Source of the DNA: an uncultured Bacteroides sp.
Lineage (GTDB): Bacteria; Bacteroidota; Bacteroidia; Cytophagales; Cyclobacteriaceae
Direction of reading: 5' to 3'
NCBI GenBank assembly: GCA_902168185.1
Contig: CABHOV010000046.1
Location: forward strand, 248,001 to 312,000
Length of the DNA: 64,000 nucleotides
The notes beneath the pieces were generated by a model. It made no database searches. It had not been told where the DNA came from and worked only from the letters and a program-made list of their open reading frames with translations. Each line of letters starts with the position of its first letter. Position 1 is the first letter of the stretch. Below are positions 1 through 7,388 of this stretch, piece after piece. Made by a program: the position numbers and the translations under genes.

Positions 1-116
1 CCAACAAACATGCATCACAACATGCTCATAAAGCCGGACATCCAGTCGCTATATCTTCCGAACCCGGAGAGCGCTGGGCCTGGTGCTATATAGATGAGCA
101 AATTGCAGAGTATTGA
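1..116 (+). CDS. UBP-type zinc-finger protein, 3' end only
   Basis: Reading in frame from base 3, the last 37 codons run to a TGA at 114-116. The tail contains H-x2-H plus a HPVAISSEPGERWAWCY stretch, which matches the end of bacterial stand-alone UBP-type (ubiquitin-hydrolase-like) zinc-finger proteins, where His residues help bind zinc and the EPGExWxWCY segment is strongly conserved. The role of these small bacterial proteins is not well known. The start lies outside the window. A strong terminator follows 13 bases later. The identification rests on a short but distinctive tail. Confidence 0.72.
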   Translation, partial: NKHASQHAHKAGHPVAISSEPGERWAWCYIDEQIAEY

Positions 117-129
117 ACCCCTCCAATTT

Positions 130-175
130 AAAACATCCATTGCCTCTGGATTAATTCCGAGGCAATGGATGTTTT
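130..175 (+). terminator. Rho-independent terminator
   Basis: A perfect 17-bp inverted repeat (130-146 with 159-175) encloses a 12-nt loop, and the 3' arm runs into GTTTTCTTTT. It closes the zinc-finger gene. Because the left arm begins with AAAA it could also stop minus-strand transcription from the ABC importer that ends at 214. Confidence 0.9.
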
Positions 176-213
176 CTTTTACAAATTATATACTATATAC
201 TAATTGATTGATT

Positions 214-1710
214 TTATAAACTCCTTTGTCTCAGATGGCGGGGAATGAGAATCCATTCGAGTCCTTCGAAGATCAACTCTAAGGTGATGGCTAACAATGC
301 CGATGGGATGGCGCCTTGTAAGATTAACGATGTATTGTTAAGAGCAAGTCCTGTTACTATAAATTCACCAAGACCTCCAGCCCCTATAAATGCTGCTAGT
401 GTTGCTGTGCCTACATTGATCACGGCTGCGGTGCGGATTCCGGTGAGGATCATCGGCATGGCAAGGGGTATTTCTACGAGTCTCAGCCTTTGCATGCGTG
501 TGAGGCCTATCGCCAATGCAACTTTCTTTAATGGAGGATCTACTGCAAATAGTCCGATTACCGTATTGCGTAAAATGGGAAGCAGTGCATAGAGAAATAA
601 AGCGATGATGGCGGGTATAGTGCCGATGCCGGCCAGTGGAATCAATAAGGCTAGCAGTGCTATAGATGGAATGGTTTGCAATATACCGGTTGCATATAAA
701 ATCGCTTTTGAAAAAAGAGGATATAGATATAGCAATATCCCTAATGGGACAGCCAGCAAAATAGCCGCGAACAACGCAAAAAATGTAAGCTGTATATGTA
801 CCCAGGTCTTTTGAAGAATGGTGGCTATATCTGCGTCAGAGGCCACTGATTTAGTTTTTCCAATAAGGTTCTTTGTCAAAAGAAATTCCTGTGCGATAGC
901 GCGATGCGATTTTTTTTCGAACAATGCCTGAGAGTTCAGGCGCTGCATGGTCTCCTCATTTATAGTACCGGTTAATTTATGAAGCGATGTGCGTGCTTTT
1001 TCAGGCAACGATAAGGTATAGAATGAGACAGCCTGGTAATCAGGAAAAAACTTCTTGTCATCTTCCAGCACAAAAAGGCTATAGCGCTTGATTTCACCAT
1101 CGGTTGAATATGCATCCGTTATATCAATCTTATTCTCAAGGATTGCCTGATATGCCAAACCATGCTCAAGGCCTGTTGGCTTTTGTGAAAGTGAATAATG
1201 TTGTGCAAGATTTATCCATCCATCAGCACGCTTCAACAGCTCGAAGCTGAGTCCTATCTTTAGTTCAGGGTGTTGCTTCAAATCGGAAATAGTCTTCACA
1301 TGAAGCTTATCAGCCAATGCAACAGGAAGCACCAGCGCATATGTATTATTGAAACCGTATGGGCTTGAAATGCCAAGCTGAAATTTCGTGCGCAGTATAT
1401 CAGCAGCTTGTTGCATGTCGAGCGTTCGCTCTGCCTGCAGGATCTCTGCCGCAATGGTCCCTGTATACTCAGGATATACATCTATAGCACCGGTGCGCAG
1501 GGCTTCGAAACTAACAGCAGTTCCCCCCAGATTAAATTTACGTTCTACTGTAAAACCACCGTCTTCGAGAATGAGCGCGATCATCTCACTCAATATATAC
1601 CCTTCGTTAAAGTGCTTAGCCCCAACACGAATAACAGTAGCAGTATCCTGACTTTGCGCCATACCGACAACAAAATGCACAAACAGTATAATGATTAGAA
1701 TTCGTTTCAT
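214..1710 (-). CDS. Osmoprotectant ABC importer, fused substrate-binding protein and permease
   Basis: The 498-residue protein has a signal peptide (1-20), an OpuAC-type glycine betaine/choline-binding domain (about 25-285), and a binding-protein-dependent permease domain (about 300-498) with five or six membrane helices. An EAA-like loop (VALAIGLTRMQRLRL) for contact with the ATPase lies near residue 400. It should import quaternary ammonium compounds such as betaine, carnitine or choline. The binding domain precedes the permease, the opposite of the permease-first OpuB/BusAB-type fusions. Its start overlaps the end of the upstream ATPase gene by four bases (ATGA), so the two are translationally coupled and form a complete importer. 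The exact substrate cannot be told from sequence. Confidence 0.88.
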   Translation of the reverse strand: MKRILIIILFVHFVVGMAQSQDTATVIRVGAKHFNEGYILSEMIALILEDGGFTVERKFNLGGTAVSFEALRTGAIDVYPEYTGTIAAEILQAERTLDMQQAADILRTKFQLGISSPYGFNNTYALVLPVALADKLHVKTISDLKQHPELKIGLSFELLKRADGWINLAQHYSLSQKPTGLEHGLAYQAILENKIDITDAYSTDGEIKRYSLFVLEDDKKFFPDYQAVSFYTLSLPEKARTSLHKLTGTINEETMQRLNSQALFEKKSHRAIAQEFLLTKNLIGKTKSVASDADIATILQKTWVHIQLTFFALFAAILLAVPLGILLYLYPLFSKAILYATGILQTIPSIALLALLIPLAGIGTIPAIIALFLYALLPILRNTVIGLFAVDPPLKKVALAIGLTRMQRLRLVEIPLAMPMILTGIRTAAVINVGTATLAAFIGAGGLGEFIVTGLALNNTSLILQGAIPSALLAITLELIFEGLEWILIPRHLRQRSL

Positions 1711-2492
1711 TTTCTGCTTGTATAGTTATACTTGGTTTGCTCAATCGTAGCTTTATCACCAGTGGTTTTTATCTGCCCATGCTCCAGCAACACAAACCTG
1801 TCAGCAAGAATCTGAGCTTCTTCCCAATCATGAGAAACCAGCAAGATCGTGCGGGGTTCACTTTTCTGAATATCAATTAAGTGATCATAGATAGAATGCT
1901 TTGTCTCATAATCCAGCGAAGCAAAAGGCTCATCCATTAGTAGAACCGGAGGCTCAAGCAACATGGCACGACATAGCCCGGCACGCTGCTGTTCTCCTCC
2001 TGAAAGCTGATATGGATATTTATCAAGATGTAGTAACGGAAGTTGTACCATATCCATGAGCTGTTCCACTCTTTTCCGGATTACATCGGTAGGCCTATGC
2101 GCAATCTTTCCTAGCAGCGCTATATTCTCATAAATCGTAAGATGCGGAAACAAACCAACCTGTTGCACTACATATCCAATCTGTAAACGCATTGCCTGGA
2201 TATTACCATAATCAATAGGCTTTCCAAAAATTTTGACCTCGCCTTGGTCGGGGCGAATCATTCCATTGATGATCTGCAGCAATGTAGATTTACCACTACC
2301 GCTTTTTCCTAAAATGGCGGTGATACCTTCGGGCGCAAATGCAAGCGACACATCTGAGAGGATAGGCACCGTTGTATAGTGATGTCGTATGTTTATTAAC
2401 TCAACCGGATACTGTGTCGTCAAAGGATGTAAGTTTGGATAAATATACACGCTGGCCACAACGTGAACAAATCGTGAATCGTTCCTTTCCAT
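1707..2492 (-). CDS. Osmoprotectant ABC importer, ATP-binding subunit
   Basis: This is an ABC ATPase of the ProV/OpuCA type. It shows Walker A (GKSGSGKST), Q-loop (VVQQVGLFPHL), signature (LSGGEQQRAGLCRA), Walker B (VLLMDEPFASLD) and the H-switch (VSHDW). At about 261 residues it lacks the C-terminal CBS pair that many ProV/OpuA proteins use to sense ionic strength. The N-terminal 30 residues are unlike the family and the true start may be a GTG further in; the listed ATG is the most upstream option. It is the first gene of a two-gene operon with the fused permease. Confidence 0.88.
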   Translation of the reverse strand: MERNDSRFVHVVASVYIYPNLHPLTTQYPVELINIRHHYTTVPILSDVSLAFAPEGITAILGKSGSGKSTLLQIINGMIRPDQGEVKIFGKPIDYGNIQAMRLQIGYVVQQVGLFPHLTIYENIALLGKIAHRPTDVIRKRVEQLMDMVQLPLLHLDKYPYQLSGGEQQRAGLCRAMLLEPPVLLMDEPFASLDYETKHSIYDHLIDIQKSEPRTILLVSHDWEEAQILADRFVLLEHGQIKTTGDKATIEQTKYNYTSRK

Positions 2493-2627
2493 CGTTTACG
2501 ATGGAGCTATAGACGAATTTTAATGTCTATATTTTGATGGCCGTATGATTATTCGATTATACTCATTACTTTTCGCGCTTGCAGGTTTTAGTATCGTTCG
2601 TTATAATCAAAGAGCCCTTTCTCGTAT

Positions 2628-3956
2628 ATGAAATTAATTCATTCTCTCCTTATCCTTTGTATTTCAGTGCAAGCTATATATGCACAAACGAAGTCACCAG
2701 CAGTAAAACAAATCGAAGAGTTCACCAAGGGGCAATATCCTTCCCTTGAAAAGTTATATCGCCAACTTCACCAGAATCCGGAGCTTTCGCTTCATGAAGA
2801 AAAAACTTCTAAAATCATGGCTGCCGAATTGCGCTCTCTCGGTTTTTCCGTTACCGAGAAATTAGGTGCTTTCGGATTGGTGGGTATATATACCAATGGA
2901 AAAGGACCAACCGTACTGATCCGTACCGATATGGATGGTTTACCACTCGAAGAAAAAACAGGTTTACCTTATGCCAGCAAAGCACGCGGAGTAAATGCTG
3001 CAGGAGCAGAAGTTTCGGTAATGCATGCCTGTGGTCATGATATCCACATGACGGTATTTATAGGTACAGCACGCGCATTAATTGAAACTAAAAAGAATTG
3101 GAAAGGAACACTGGTAATGGTTGCACAATCTGCCGAGGAAAACGGTTTTGGTGCTGACCTGATGTTTAAGGCCGGGCTATATGATAAAATTCCGACACCC
3201 GATTATGCTATAGCACTACACGACCATGCAACATTGGAAGCAGGCAAAATTGGTTATCGCTCCGGTGCATTTATGGCCAGTGTCGATATGATGAACATTA
3301 CTATACATGGTAAAGGTGGACATGGGGCTGCACCTCATACGACCATTGATCCGGTGGTGTTAAGTGCTGAAATGATTATGGCCTTTCAGACTATCGTTAG
3401 TCGTGAGATCAACCCGCTTGAGCCTGCAGTAATTACAGTCGGTTCTATCCATGGCGGTGCAGTTCATAATATTATACCTGATGAAGTGAAACTCCAGCTT
3501 ACATTGCGCTCATACTCACCAGAGGTTCGTCAACAGATCATTACGGCTATACACAGGCTGAGTAAGCAACTTGCATTGGCGGCAGGACTTCCAGAAGATA
3601 AAATGCCGGAGATTACAATCAACGATCCGCAGACTCCGGCTACAATCAATGATGCTGCGTTGACCTCGCGACTGGTAAGTATATTTCAGCAAAACTTTGG
3701 TAAAGAGAATGTACTTGAAATGCCACCGGCTATGGTGGGCGAGGATTTCAGCCGCTTTGCTTTACAGGATAAGAAAGTGCCTATCTGTATGTTCTGGCTT
3801 GGAACAATTGATCCTGCAATAGCAAAAGATGCGCGAGATAAAGGCATTATACTTCCCTCCTTACACTCCTCCACATTTTCACCGTCACCAGAGCCAACGA
3901 TAAAAACAGGTATTACAGCCATGAGCGCAGCAGCATTGGACCTCTTCAAAAAGTAA
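2628..3956 (+). CDS. Secreted M20 family amidohydrolase
   Basis: The 442-residue protein has a signal peptide (cut near AIYAQ, residue 20) and is therefore periplasmic or secreted. It carries the M20 metal-binding set: RTDMDGLPLEE, the MHACGHDIHM motif and the general-base region QSAEENGFGA, then a dimerisation (lid) domain at about 225-340 starting IHGKGGHGAAPH, and a last metal His in the SLHSSTF region. Family members (hippurate hydrolase, N-acyl amino acid amidohydrolase, IAA-amino acid hydrolase) cleave amide-linked amino acids. The substrate here is unknown. It stands alone and converges with the next gene, 32 bases away. Confidence 0.9.
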   Translation: MKLIHSLLILCISVQAIYAQTKSPAVKQIEEFTKGQYPSLEKLYRQLHQNPELSLHEEKTSKIMAAELRSLGFSVTEKLGAFGLVGIYTNGKGPTVLIRTDMDGLPLEEKTGLPYASKARGVNAAGAEVSVMHACGHDIHMTVFIGTARALIETKKNWKGTLVMVAQSAEENGFGADLMFKAGLYDKIPTPDYAIALHDHATLEAGKIGYRSGAFMASVDMMNITIHGKGGHGAAPHTTIDPVVLSAEMIMAFQTIVSREINPLEPAVITVGSIHGGAVHNIIPDEVKLQLTLRSYSPEVRQQIITAIHRLSKQLALAAGLPEDKMPEITINDPQTPATINDAALTSRLVSIFQQNFGKENVLEMPPAMVGEDFSRFALQDKKVPICMFWLGTIDPAIAKDARDKGIILPSLHSSTFSPSPEPTIKTGITAMSAAALDLFKK

Positions 3957-3988
3957 TTATGGTGAGATGTAGCATGCTATAGGAGAAG

Positions 3989-4294
3989 CTATTTCACCGC
4001 GAAGGTTTCATAGTGCTTGACATGCGGTTCAAATTCGAGTAGAAAATCATTGTCCTCGGGATAGTAGCGGGCTATCGTAACATCTTCGCCCGCAAACATC
4101 TTGATACTCTCGAAGTTTTCCCATGTCGATACTGTCCAGAAGTGCGCTATATCGCCTTCTATTTTCCTCCATATCCTTACTTCGATATTTCCGGGAGTGG
4201 CGATATAGTCTTTAATGCCAGAATCATACAAGAACTTTAAATAACGCTCTGCATCAGAGGCTTTCGTTCTGCCATGCCATACGCGGGTAATCAT
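3989..4294 (-). CDS. Antibiotic biosynthesis monooxygenase (ABM)-like small protein
   Basis: This is a small dimeric alpha-beta barrel type protein of about 101 residues. The start ITRVWHGRTKASDAERYL and the later FWTVSTWEN and FAGED segments resemble ABM-domain proteins of the heme-degradation and quinone-oxidation superfamily. The reading frame stays open to an ATG at 4354, but family members begin at the MITRVWHGR position, so the ATG at 4294 was chosen. The function is unknown; many such proteins are cofactor-free oxygenases or simply bind small aromatic ligands. It lies 111 bases downstream of the flavoprotein gene on the same strand and may be cotranscribed with it. Confidence 0.68.
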   Translation of the reverse strand: MITRVWHGRTKASDAERYLKFLYDSGIKDYIATPGNIEVRIWRKIEGDIAHFWTVSTWENFESIKMFAGEDVTIARYYPEDNDFLLEFEPHVKHYETFAVK

Positions 4295-4405
4295 ATTGAA
4301 ATTGTTGTATACTATACCATTATTAAAATATCGAACCATGTATAGGAACTTCATACCATCGATTCCTCAGATGGATAAGCATTGGCAATTTCTACGCGAA
4401 AGCCG

Positions 4406-5830
4406 CTAGGTAAAAATATCTTTCAATGCCCGTTTCGCGGCATGATGTCCGCACATGCCATGAACACCTCCGCCCGGGGGCGTTGACGATGAACATATAT
4501 AGATTCCTTTAGCAGATGTTCTATAGGGAGAATAACGAAGCGCAGGGCGTGTAAAGAGTTGCCCTATATCCTGAACACCACCATTGATATCGCCCCCTAT
4601 ATAGTTGGGATTATACATCTCCATAGAAGCGGCATCCAACGTATGTCGCGCGAGGATCAACTCCCGAAAGCCTGGAGCAAAGCGTTCGATTTGCTGCTCG
4701 ATAGCGTCCGTCATATTTTTTGTGGAGCCGCTGGGAACATGACAATATCCCCACGCACTATGCTGATCTTTGGGTGCACGTGTCGGATCGAACAAACTTT
4801 GCTGAGCCAGTAATACAAATGGTTTCTCGGTATGTTTTCTTTTTGATACGGTATACTCGGCATCGGCTATCTCATGAAAGGTATTGCCTATATGTACCGT
4901 ACCGGCCAATCGGCATTCAGGGGCTTTGAAAGGTATAGGCCCTGCGAGTGCCCAGTCTATTTTATACACACCCATTCCATATCGGTAGCGATTCAGTTGC
5001 CAGGTATATATGGATGAAAATGTATATCCTGCAATCTCCAGCAACTGCCGGGGAGTTACATCCAACAATACAGCTTTTGCGGAAGGCAATTCTTTGAGTG
5101 ATGATACCATCCAGTCAGTACGAATCGTCCCTCCGATAGAAGTAAAGTAGGACGCCAGTGCATTCGCGATCGACTGCGATCCTCCTTTCGGTATAGGCCA
5201 CTCTCCCAAATGTCCATTTGTCAAAAGCACAAGACCTATAGCAGCAGACGCTATGTTTGTCAGCGGCTGCATGGCGTGTGCAGTCATGCCGGCCCACAAC
5301 CCACGGGCATGCTCAGTTCGAAACCGATTTGCAATTTGTTTTGCAGACCAGATGGCGTTCAATCCAAATCCTGCCAGCGCTATAGGATGTTTCGGGATAC
5401 CCAGCGGTCCTAATATATACTGTGAAATGGCTGGCCAGTGATCCCGTATAGGTTCTATAAGTTTCCGGTATGTATTTTCATCAGGCCCCAGGCTTCTGGC
5501 CGTGATGTCCAGCGAATGCTCGAGTATAGCAGCTGTACCATCATCGAACGGATGCGCAGCAGAGAATGTAGGCGATATATATTCCAGTCCATGCTTATCC
5601 AGCGGAAGCGTGGAGAAAAAGGGCGAAGCTTTTGCGAGTGGATGAATCGCCGAACACACATCGTGAACAAATCCGGGTAATGTGAGTTCTTTAGAACGGA
5701 GGCCACCTCCGATAGTATCTTTCCCTTCAATCAGTAAAACAGATAAACCTGCCTGTTGCAAGGTGATCGCAGCGGCAAGTCCGTTTGGCCCCGAGCCTAC
5801 AACAACGGCATCATATTCTGTTTTATTCAC
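4406..5830 (-). CDS. Phytoene desaturase-like FAD-dependent oxidoreductase
   Basis: The protein opens with a dinucleotide-binding motif (VVGSGPNGLAAAITLQQAG, then LLIEGKDTIGGG) and ends with a CrtI-like FAD-contact region (STPPGGGVHGMCGHHAA). This matches the CrtI/PYROXD2 amine-oxidase-like family, about 475 residues. The ORF extends upstream to a TTG at 5869, but a Bacteroidota -7 element lies at 5867-5874, so transcription should start inside that extension; the GTG at 5830 is the better start. No carotenoid genes (crtB, crtE) are nearby, so a carotenoid role is not supported. The substrate is unknown. Confidence 0.8.
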   Translation of the reverse strand: MNKTEYDAVVVGSGPNGLAAAITLQQAGLSVLLIEGKDTIGGGLRSKELTLPGFVHDVCSAIHPLAKASPFFSTLPLDKHGLEYISPTFSAAHPFDDGTAAILEHSLDITARSLGPDENTYRKLIEPIRDHWPAISQYILGPLGIPKHPIALAGFGLNAIWSAKQIANRFRTEHARGLWAGMTAHAMQPLTNIASAAIGLVLLTNGHLGEWPIPKGGSQSIANALASYFTSIGGTIRTDWMVSSLKELPSAKAVLLDVTPRQLLEIAGYTFSSIYTWQLNRYRYGMGVYKIDWALAGPIPFKAPECRLAGTVHIGNTFHEIADAEYTVSKRKHTEKPFVLLAQQSLFDPTRAPKDQHSAWGYCHVPSGSTKNMTDAIEQQIERFAPGFRELILARHTLDAASMEMYNPNYIGGDINGGVQDIGQLFTRPALRYSPYRTSAKGIYICSSSTPPGGGVHGMCGHHAAKRALKDIFT

Positions 5831-5866
5831 GGTTTGTCCGCAGTACTTAATTTGCGGTAAGTAAAG

Positions 5867-5874
5867 CAAACATA
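5867..5874 (-). promoter_or_regulatory. Candidate -7 promoter element for the flavoprotein gene
   Basis: On the minus strand this reads TATGTTTG, a full match to the Bacteroidota -7 consensus TAnnTTTG. It lies 36 bases before the GTG start at 5830. No convincing -33 TTG is present. Confidence 0.5.
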
Positions 5875-5894
5875 CTTAAAATTCAGTAAGTATA

Positions 5895-5992
5895 ATATCG
5901 GGTTGTACATTCTCGCTGAACCTAAAGCGTGAAAACCTGTAACCCCTACTCGTTTCACATCTCTCTTTACAGGAGAATATACAACCCGATAT
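5895..5992. repeat. Long-range inverted repeat, 20-bp arms
   Basis: The arms ATATCGGGTTGTACATTCTC (5895-5914) and its near-perfect reverse complement (5973-5992) differ at one base and are separated by 58 bases. The element fills most of the gap between the tolC-like gene (ending 6038) and the flavoprotein gene. It has no T-tract, so it is not a classical terminator. It could be a small non-autonomous repeat, a two-site operator, or an RNA fold. Confidence 0.7.
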
Positions 5993-6037
5993 ATTAAAAA
6001 TCTATAGACATCCGTACAACGGACCTAACTTTCACAA

Positions 6038-7372
6038 CTACTCAACCGTACCCATGATGCGGAGCAATACAATGCGCGCATTGAGGTAATCGTACACTGC
6101 TTCCAGGTAATTCGATTGAGCAGTGGAGAGTGCCAGTTCGGCATCCGTAAGTTCAAGCCGTGATGCAATGCCATTCTTATAGCGATACTGAATTATAGTA
6201 TAGCTGAGCTGCGCAGTTTCCTTTACGATTGCCGTATTCTGCAAGCGAAGGAGAGACTCCCGGCTTCCTGCTATAGCTTCATGAACGGTAGCACGCAATT
6301 GCTCGTGCGCGTAATTTAAAGTGAGTCCGGATTGCTCTTTGCTTAAACCTGCCTGCCTTACTTTAGCCTGCGTACTGAAGCCTGAGAAAATAGGAATAGA
6401 AAGTTGAAGTCCTACGAAAGAAGAATTGGGATAATACGCATTTCCATACTCAAAATTATTCGTCTGCGATTGCACCTGATATTGCGCTACAGCAGATAGT
6501 GTCGGCTTACGTAACGCAGAGGCTGTACGCGTATCCTGGTGACTGATCTGCTCCTGCAAAGCTAGCACCTGGAAATCAGGGTTCTTTGCTTTGGCTTCGT
6601 TATATACTTCTTCCTCCGAAGGAATGGATTCGGGTGCAGGTACAACCAATGAATCTGTGAGTACAATATCTTTTAGAGAATCTATACCGATCAGTGTTTT
6701 CAATTGAAGCTTACTGGTCTCAACTGCATACGATAATTTTACAAGCTCAGGTTCCAGGTTCTTTACAGAAGTATAGGCGCGCAGTGTATCAACACGCAAG
6801 CCTTTTCCCTGGAGAAACAGCGATCTTGAATCACGCAGTACGCGTTGATTCCGATTTATACTCTCCTTCTGCAATTTAATCCGTTCATTCAACACCAGTA
6901 TTTGGAGGTACGTTTGCTTGATCATTGTTTGCACTACCAGCTGCTTGCCACGTGATGTTGCTCTGCTCTCCTGCTCTTGTAACCGTGCGCGTTGAAGAGA
7001 AGGATATGCGAGCGGATTATACAAAGGTTGCACCGCTGCAACCGCTACTGCGAGTTGATCTTCGCCTCCAAATCTTCCATAGGGAATTTTACCTTCCGAT
7101 GTTGTTTCTCCAAATCCAAAGAATGGAGTCAGCCGGAAATAATGGTTTGCTTGTGCATTGGCACTTACCGTGGGTAAATATAGGCTTCGTGCAACGATGC
7201 GTTGTTGCTGCGATTTACTGATCTCCAGTTCACTGGATTTCAGTTCGGGGTTGGAGGTTAATGCCAGGGTAATAGCCTCCTGCAACGACAGTTCCTGCTG
7301 CTGCGCACTCACCGGAGATACCAGTGAGGCGAGCGCAAAAACTATATACATGTAATATATATTTGATTTCAT
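6038..7372 (-). CDS. TolC-family outer-membrane efflux protein
   Basis: The 444-residue protein has a signal peptide (cut after VSPVSAQ) and two long alpha-helical OEP repeats rich in Gln, Leu and Ala, with the family openers LSLQEAITLALTSNPELKSSELEI and YPSLQRARLQEQES. It should form the trimeric outer-membrane channel of a tripartite pump. It is the last gene of the minus-strand operon regulator-adaptor-pump-channel, 16 bases after the RND gene, so its partners are evident. No lipobox cysteine is visible. Confidence 0.92.
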   Translation of the reverse strand: MKSNIYYMYIVFALASLVSPVSAQQQELSLQEAITLALTSNPELKSSELEISKSQQQRIVARSLYLPTVSANAQANHYFRLTPFFGFGETTSEGKIPYGRFGGEDQLAVAVAAVQPLYNPLAYPSLQRARLQEQESRATSRGKQLVVQTMIKQTYLQILVLNERIKLQKESINRNQRVLRDSRSLFLQGKGLRVDTLRAYTSVKNLEPELVKLSYAVETSKLQLKTLIGIDSLKDIVLTDSLVVPAPESIPSEEEVYNEAKAKNPDFQVLALQEQISHQDTRTASALRKPTLSAVAQYQVQSQTNNFEYGNAYYPNSSFVGLQLSIPIFSGFSTQAKVRQAGLSKEQSGLTLNYAHEQLRATVHEAIAGSRESLLRLQNTAIVKETAQLSYTIIQYRYKNGIASRLELTDAELALSTAQSNYLEAVYDYLNARIVLLRIMGTVE

Positions 7373-7388
7373 GATTCTTGAATGATAC

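Noticed and set aside
4406-5830. A carotenoid desaturase (crtI) assignment
   Set aside because: No crtB, crtE or other carotenoid genes are nearby, and the sequence fits the broader PYROXD2-like group, so a pigment role is not supported.
5831-5869. Upstream TTG start for the flavoprotein
   Set aside because: A TAnnTTTG element covers this position, so the region would be at or before the transcript start, and the extra residues are unlike the family.
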